Below are positions 6,160-9,062 of a DNA stretch of 9,062 nt, one piece after another; position 1 is the stretch's first letter; each line of letters starts with the position of its first letter. The position numbers and the translations under genes are program-made. The notes beneath the pieces are model-generated. The model did no database searches, was not told the DNA's origin, and was given only the letters and a program-made list of their open reading frames with translations. The stretch covers positions 1-9,062 of the forward strand of contig CAMTXU010000038.1 in NCBI GenBank assembly GCA_947085815.1, in the 5' to 3' direction. The stretch is from Fen-1258 sp947085815 (GTDB lineage: Bacteria > Bacteroidota > Ignavibacteria > Ignavibacteriales > Melioribacteraceae).

Positions 6160-6828
6160 ATGAGACTGATCAAAATAAAATCAATAACGTTTTTCATACT
6201 CTGCTTTACATCAATAAACTTATTTGCAAGTTTATCTAATCATCCTTCCTCATTTAAGGAAACGGTGGTTAGAGGAGGCACAAAGACGGTAGAGTTGCAT
6301 ATAAGCAACTCTATCTCTTCACCGCTTGGTTATTCATTCACAATTCCGGTTAGCTGGGTAAAAGCATCCTCCTCAACAGGAAGCGTTGGCAGTAATGCAA
6401 CTCTTACTCTTAACCTTATCTTTGATGCATCTAATTTGATAGATGGAAAATATAATACAACGATTTCTCTCAATGATCCCCATCATGGCGGGCTTTCTAT
6501 TCCTATTGAATTAAACGTTTCAACAACAACTGATATAGAAGAAGTTAAATCTGTTCCTACTGAATTCAAACTGATGCAGAACTATCCGAATCCGTTTAAT
6601 CCATCAACTATAATTTCCTTTTCAATTCCAGAAGAACAAAATGTTTCCCTAATTGTTTATGACGTTTTAGGTAAGGAAGTCGCTGTTCTTATTAATAAAT
6701 TCATGCAAACCGGTTCTTATAATTCTCAATTCACCATTCTAAATTCTCAATTATCCAGTGGCATCTATTTCTATAGATTAAAGACAGATCGTTTCACTCA
6801 AACAAAAAAAATGTTGCTTACAAAATAA
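6160..6828 (+). CDS. Secreted protein with Ig-like domain and type IX secretion C-terminal tail
   Basis: 222 residues. Signal peptide about 1-23 (IKSITFFILCFTSINLFA). Residues 30-121 look like a beta-sandwich repeat of the BACON/ASPM-SPD2-Hydin kind: VRGGTKTVELHISNS, VSWVKASSSTGSVGSNATLTLNL, then DGKYNTTISLND and IPIELNV. Residues 134-222 are a Por secretion (T9SS type A) sorting tail: FKLMQNYPNPFNPSTIISFSIP, IVYDVLGKEVAVLI, SSGIYFYRLK, ending KKMLLTK. It should be exported by the type IX system and processed at the cell surface. The protein has no enzyme motif; what the single sandwich domain binds is unknown. The ribosome site before ATG 6160 is weak. The tail has a translated 7-base repeat at 6721-6755. 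It lies 30 bases after the previous gene, so it could share its transcript, but a role in metal handling is not indicated by its sequence. Confidence 0.85.
   Translation: MRLIKIKSITFFILCFTSINLFASLSNHPSSFKETVVRGGTKTVELHISNSISSPLGYSFTIPVSWVKASSSTGSVGSNATLTLNLIFDASNLIDGKYNTTISLNDPHHGGLSIPIELNVSTTTDIEEVKSVPTEFKLMQNYPNPFNPSTIISFSIPEEQNVSLIVYDVLGKEVAVLINKFMQTGSYNSQFTILNSQLSSGIYFYRLKTDRFTQTKKMLLTK
6721..6755 (+). repeat. Second heptamer-type DNA repeat (AATTCNC), inside T9SS tail coding sequence
   Basis: Five 7-base units in register: AATTCTC, AATTCAC, CATTCTA, AATTCTC, AATTATC. The 11-mer AATTCTCAATT recurs exactly at 6721 and 6742, 21 bases apart, giving the peptide repeat NSQFTIL/NSQLSSG at residues 188-201. 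Relative to the usual tail spacing between G-x-Y and SSGIYFY, this appears about two residues longer. Confidence 0.7.
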
Positions 6829-6841
6829 AATGGAGGAAACA

Positions 6842-6919
6842 ATGTTAAAGTCACTTATTAATCGTTTCGGAGTTTTAATTCTTGCTGCTGTATTGATTAG
6901 CGGCTGGATCGCGAAGTAG
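6842..6919 (+). CDS. Possible 25-residue single-helix membrane microprotein (or gene remnant)
   Basis: Translation MLKSLINRFGVLILAAVLISGWIAK: a short basic start followed by one continuous hydrophobic helix of about 15-16 residues. A good ribosome site (GGAGGA, 6832-6837) lies 4 bases before the ATG, which is why I list it. The wording also resembles the first ~25 residues of CusA/CzcA-type RND pumps (NRFxVLxxAxxL...W), so it could be the stub of a deleted pump gene. It occupies most of the 146-base gap between the T9SS protein and the next gene. Confidence 0.4.
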   Translation: MLKSLINRFGVLILAAVLISGWIAK

Positions 6920-6974
6920 TAAACAAGTTGAGAGGCGGGCACTAAAAGTGAAATCATTCTTTGAAGGGACCATC

Positions 6975-7700
6975 ATGAAAATACAACTATTTTTACTTTG
7001 TGTAATCTTATTGTCCAGTTTACCCATTTCGTTATATGGACAGCAAGAGAACCCCCGGGAGAATAATCATCTATTCCCCCACCCCGTGAATTCGACAATG
7101 GGAATTCCAGATCCAATTGGAAGTTTTAACATCCGTCTTAACGCGCTTCGCCAGCAAACTACTGATGGTGTTGAATATGATCTTAGCGGTCACCTTGGTT
7201 ACGGCTTGTTTGAGTGGGGAGGAATTCACTTAAGAAGTCTGGGCGTCAAAACCACGCCTTTCACGGAAGTTATTGGGATGGTCGGGTTGTGGCGGAATAA
7301 GGAACGGACTCAAGGCATTTCACTTCTTGGTATTGTCGGCATACCCACAGGAGCGAAGAAAGAAGGACAACATCACGGTCTCGCCTATCTCTTCGGCGTT
7401 ACGGGACGGATGGCAAAGGAAGACCTTTTTACAAATGACATCATTCTCCATTATGATCTTACTGCTGCGCACTTTATTGCGGAGACTGGTACGGTGGTTA
7501 AGCTCTTCCCTATTTTATTCACCACGCTTGACCTGCGCGGCACGTTTGGCGGATCAAGACCGGACATCTCTATTCTTCCGTCCATAAAATGGAAGGTAAT
7601 CGATTCGGGTTTCATTGCGTTCGGTTTTCATGCAGCCCTGACAAAGTCGACATCCTTCAAAAACCAGGTTATTGTCCAGATTGAACTCGGGAGTCACTAG
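6975..7700 (+). CDS. Unrecognised secreted, probably outer-membrane beta-barrel protein
   Basis: 241 residues from ATG 6975; I prefer this start because it opens directly with a textbook signal peptide (MKIQLFLLCVILLSSLPISLYGQQ, split near residue 22) and has AAGGGA (6964-6969) 5 bases upstream. GTG 6948 would add nine residues with no good ribosome site. The mature protein has alternating polar/hydrophobic strands with aromatic and Gly turns (YDLSGHLGYGLFEWGG, GISLLGIVGIPTG, LAYLFGVTGRM, IKWKVIDSGFIAFGFHAAL) and ends in a strand-like segment (VIVQIEL), as in small outer-membrane barrels. I do not recognise the family and no enzymatic motif is seen. Base composition differs from neighbours: 7201-7260 is 30/60 G+C by hand count, against 19/60 for 5941-6000, suggesting a separate origin. 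Its place among metal genes is the only hint of function. Confidence 0.72.
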   Translation: MKIQLFLLCVILLSSLPISLYGQQENPRENNHLFPHPVNSTMGIPDPIGSFNIRLNALRQQTTDGVEYDLSGHLGYGLFEWGGIHLRSLGVKTTPFTEVIGMVGLWRNKERTQGISLLGIVGIPTGAKKEGQHHGLAYLFGVTGRMAKEDLFTNDIILHYDLTAAHFIAETGTVVKLFPILFTTLDLRGTFGGSRPDISILPSIKWKVIDSGFIAFGFHAALTKSTSFKNQVIVQIELGSH

Positions 7701-7747
7701 TTATGACAAAAACAATGATAATATCAAAATAAAAAAAGGAGAATATT

Positions 7748-8377
7748 ATGAACTTCAAAATCAGAAATTACTTACCCATGATCATCTTTGTAATTCTTGC
7801 TTTTTCTTCTCAATCTTTTGCACAAGATAAAACCAATAGTGATACAATAAAATCCAAGATGAAGAAAATGGGCTGTCGTAAAAATATGGACCACTCGAAG
7901 CACGAAATGAAGGATGAAGAAAAAATCGATATCGAAAAAAATGATTTAAATAAAGACGGAAAAGTTTTTATAGATGGTATGTGCAAAGATGTCGTTAAAG
8001 ACAAACAAGGAAATTGTCCTAAATGTGGAATGAAACTAAAGGAAGTTACCCTTGAAGAAGCAAAGAAGTTTATTGAGAATAATGATACTAATACTCAAAC
8101 TCAGATGAAAAAAATGGATTGTAGTAAAAAAATGGAACATGATGACCACGAAATGAAATCTGAAAAAACTGAGATGGGTGATCAAGATAAAATTGATTTG
8201 GGAAAGATTGATAAGAATAAAGATGGTAAAGTTTTTATAGATGGTATGTGCAAAGATGCTGTTAAAGATGAACCGGGAAATTGTCCCAAGTGTGGAATGA
8301 AACTAAAGGAAGTTTCACTCGACGAAGCAAAGAAATTTATTGAGAACGATAACAAGAAAAATGTTCATAACCATTAA
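7748..8377 (+). CDS. Secreted protein with two tandem metal-binding modules
   Basis: 209 residues; signal peptide 1-25 (cleavage SFA/QD). Two repeats of about 80 residues start at M38 and M120. Each has (i) a Met/Cys/His patch of the form MxCxKxMxHxxHEM (M41, C43, M47, H49, H52, M54; M123, C125, M129, H131, H134, M136), (ii) an EF-hand-like loop D-x-N-x-D-G-K-V-F-I-D (D66-D76; D155-D165), (iii) a heavy-metal-binding-like segment with C79/C90/C93/M95 and C168/C179/C182/M184, and (iv) a helix EEAKKFIEN. The module is the same as in the 5749-6129 protein. The tail ends HNH. Strong ribosome site AAAGGAGA just before the ATG. Likely a periplasmic or lumenal copper/silver (or zinc) binder; exact metal unknown. 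It could be a buffer replacing CusF, which is absent here. Confidence 0.85.
   Translation: MNFKIRNYLPMIIFVILAFSSQSFAQDKTNSDTIKSKMKKMGCRKNMDHSKHEMKDEEKIDIEKNDLNKDGKVFIDGMCKDVVKDKQGNCPKCGMKLKEVTLEEAKKFIENNDTNTQTQMKKMDCSKKMEHDDHEMKSEKTEMGDQDKIDLGKIDKNKDGKVFIDGMCKDAVKDEPGNCPKCGMKLKEVSLDEAKKFIENDNKKNVHNH
7949..8080 (+). repeat. Internal tandem gene duplication, first copy (second at 8216-8347)
   Basis: Forty-four codons aligned without gaps to 8216-8347; hand count gives 116 of 132 identical bases, including an exact block of about 30 bases over the KVFIDGMCKD codons. Many differences are third-position, so the duplication is fairly recent and the protein sequence is under constraint. Confidence 0.85.
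8216..8347 (+). repeat. Internal tandem gene duplication, second copy
   Basis: Partner of 7949-8080, 267 bases downstream in the same gene and frame, encoding the second EF-hand-like loop, CPxC-M site and AKKFIEN helix. Confidence 0.85.
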
Positions 8378-8399
8378 TAAATATATCGCGAGGTAAAAG

Positions 8400-9062
8400 A
8401 TGCGATGCAATAAGTGTGGTATAGATAATTCTTCGGTTAATAAATTTTGTATCAATTGCGGTTCAAATCTGGAAAGCCAAATTGGAATTGACAAATCAAT
8501 TTGCCCTTCTTGCGGTGAACAAAATTTGCAGTCGAATAATTTTTGTATTTCTTGCGGGGAGCCGTTAGTTAACGAAAAACCAAGTAATGATCGAAGAGCT
8601 TTAGCTCAGACAAATGATCCTAAGAAGAAAAATGCTGATAACAAGAAAAGCAATATCCACCAGTCTCAAAAAAGTAAAACAGTTAGAGCAAAAATGACCA
8701 TTGAAATGAAGCCGTTATTAATTGCATTTGGAGTAATAGCGGTTTCTTTGCTAGCGGTAGTAGCGCTTAATTCTTTATTTAATAAAGACGTTGATGATCA
8801 ATATCCTTTAGAAACAAAAAGCGCTAACCCTTTAGTAGAAGCAGAAGTGTTTAATATTGCATCAAAGTTTGTCTGCTCTTGCGGTACTTGCAATGAGGAA
8901 TCTTTAGAAGTTTGTAAATGCGGACGCGCGATTGAGGAAAGACAATTCATAAGAGATTATGTTGAAAGAAATCAGAAGAAAGAAAACATAGTTTATGCTC
9001 TTGCAAGTAAATACGGATTTTTAAAATCTCAATTTGCCGGAGAATTCAAACAAGTTGATAAA
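8400..9062 (+). CDS. Zinc-ribbon / transmembrane / CcmH-like fusion protein (3'-truncated by window)
   Basis: ATG 8400 follows GAGGT (8390-8394) by 5 bases; the frame stays open to the window end (221 codons, no stop). Two zinc ribbons open the protein: C3-C6-C17-C20 and C35-C38-C49-C52, each of CxxCG type. A Lys/Asn/Gln-rich linker (about 58-100) leads to one transmembrane helix at about 104-126 (KPLLIAFGVIAVSLLAVVAL). Outside it, residues 148-210 resemble CcmH/NrfF cytochrome c biogenesis proteins: ASKFVCSCGTC, then EVCKCGRAIEERQFIRDYV and IVYALASKYGFLK, with C159, C161, C164, C172 and C174. CcmH reduces or presents apocytochrome heme-site thiols in the periplasm; here a thiol/metal role is inferred from the cysteines. 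The ribbons would be cytoplasmic by topology. It is 22 bases after the preceding gene. The C-terminal end is unseen. Confidence 0.8.
   Translation, partial: MRCNKCGIDNSSVNKFCINCGSNLESQIGIDKSICPSCGEQNLQSNNFCISCGEPLVNEKPSNDRRALAQTNDPKKKNADNKKSNIHQSQKSKTVRAKMTIEMKPLLIAFGVIAVSLLAVVALNSLFNKDVDDQYPLETKSANPLVEAEVFNIASKFVCSCGTCNEESLEVCKCGRAIEERQFIRDYVERNQKKENIVYALASKYGFLKSQFAGEFKQVDK

Noticed and set aside
7703..7732. Nine-codon ORF between the outer-membrane-like gene and the duplicated metal-binding gene
   Set aside because: It has no ribosome site, is very short, and lies in an ordinary 47-base spacer.

Overview
This is an AT-rich window with every credible gene on the + strand. It reads as a copper/silver-type (CusCBA-like) efflux locus followed by a run of small secreted metal-binding and envelope proteins. 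The host is most likely a member of the Bacteroidota/Chlorobi assemblage, probably Ignavibacteria-like. The best clue is a secreted protein with a type IX secretion (Por) C-terminal tail containing NYPNPFNPST and SSGIYFYRL. The AT-rich codon use and AAGGAG/GGAGG-type ribosome sites fit but are less specific. Species cannot be named from the sequence.

Layout: 2-2470, the 3' part of a CusA-type RND pump, cut by the window start; 2472-3884, a CusC/TolC-type outer-membrane factor; 3962-4327, a four-helix-bundle (23S rRNA intervening-sequence type) protein sitting between the efflux genes; 4417-5694, a CusB-type lipoprotein adaptor with an N-terminal heavy-metal-binding domain; 5749-6129, a small secreted metal-binding protein; 6160-6828, a small T9SS-sorted secreted protein; 6842-6919, a possible 25-residue membrane microprotein; 6975-7700, an unrecognised outer-membrane-like protein of visibly higher GC; 7748-8377, a secreted protein with two tandem copies of the metal-binding module; 8400-9062, an unfinished zinc-ribbon/transmembrane/CcmH-like fusion running off the end.

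How it fits together: CusA (inner-membrane pump), CusB (periplasmic adaptor) and CusC (outer-membrane channel) would form one tripartite exporter of monovalent copper or silver. Methionine and histidine enrichment is seen in all three. No CusF chaperone is present. Two secreted proteins that combine a D-x-N-x-D-G loop with a CPxC-M metal site may handle metal in the periplasm, but this is inference.

The most unusual signal is not a protein family. Arrays of a degenerate 7-base DNA repeat (TGGNNNA) occur at three places. One is translated as the N-terminus of CusC, one begins at the CusC stop codon, and one lies in inverted orientation just before cusB. The last two bracket the four-helix-bundle gene as an imperfect inverted repeat, giving the look of a small mobile or intervening-sequence-like element dropped into the efflux operon. 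A second, different 7-base array (AATTCNC type) lies in the coding sequence of the T9SS tail. Intergenic gaps are all under 150 bases. No tRNA, rRNA, CRISPR array or classical transposase was seen.
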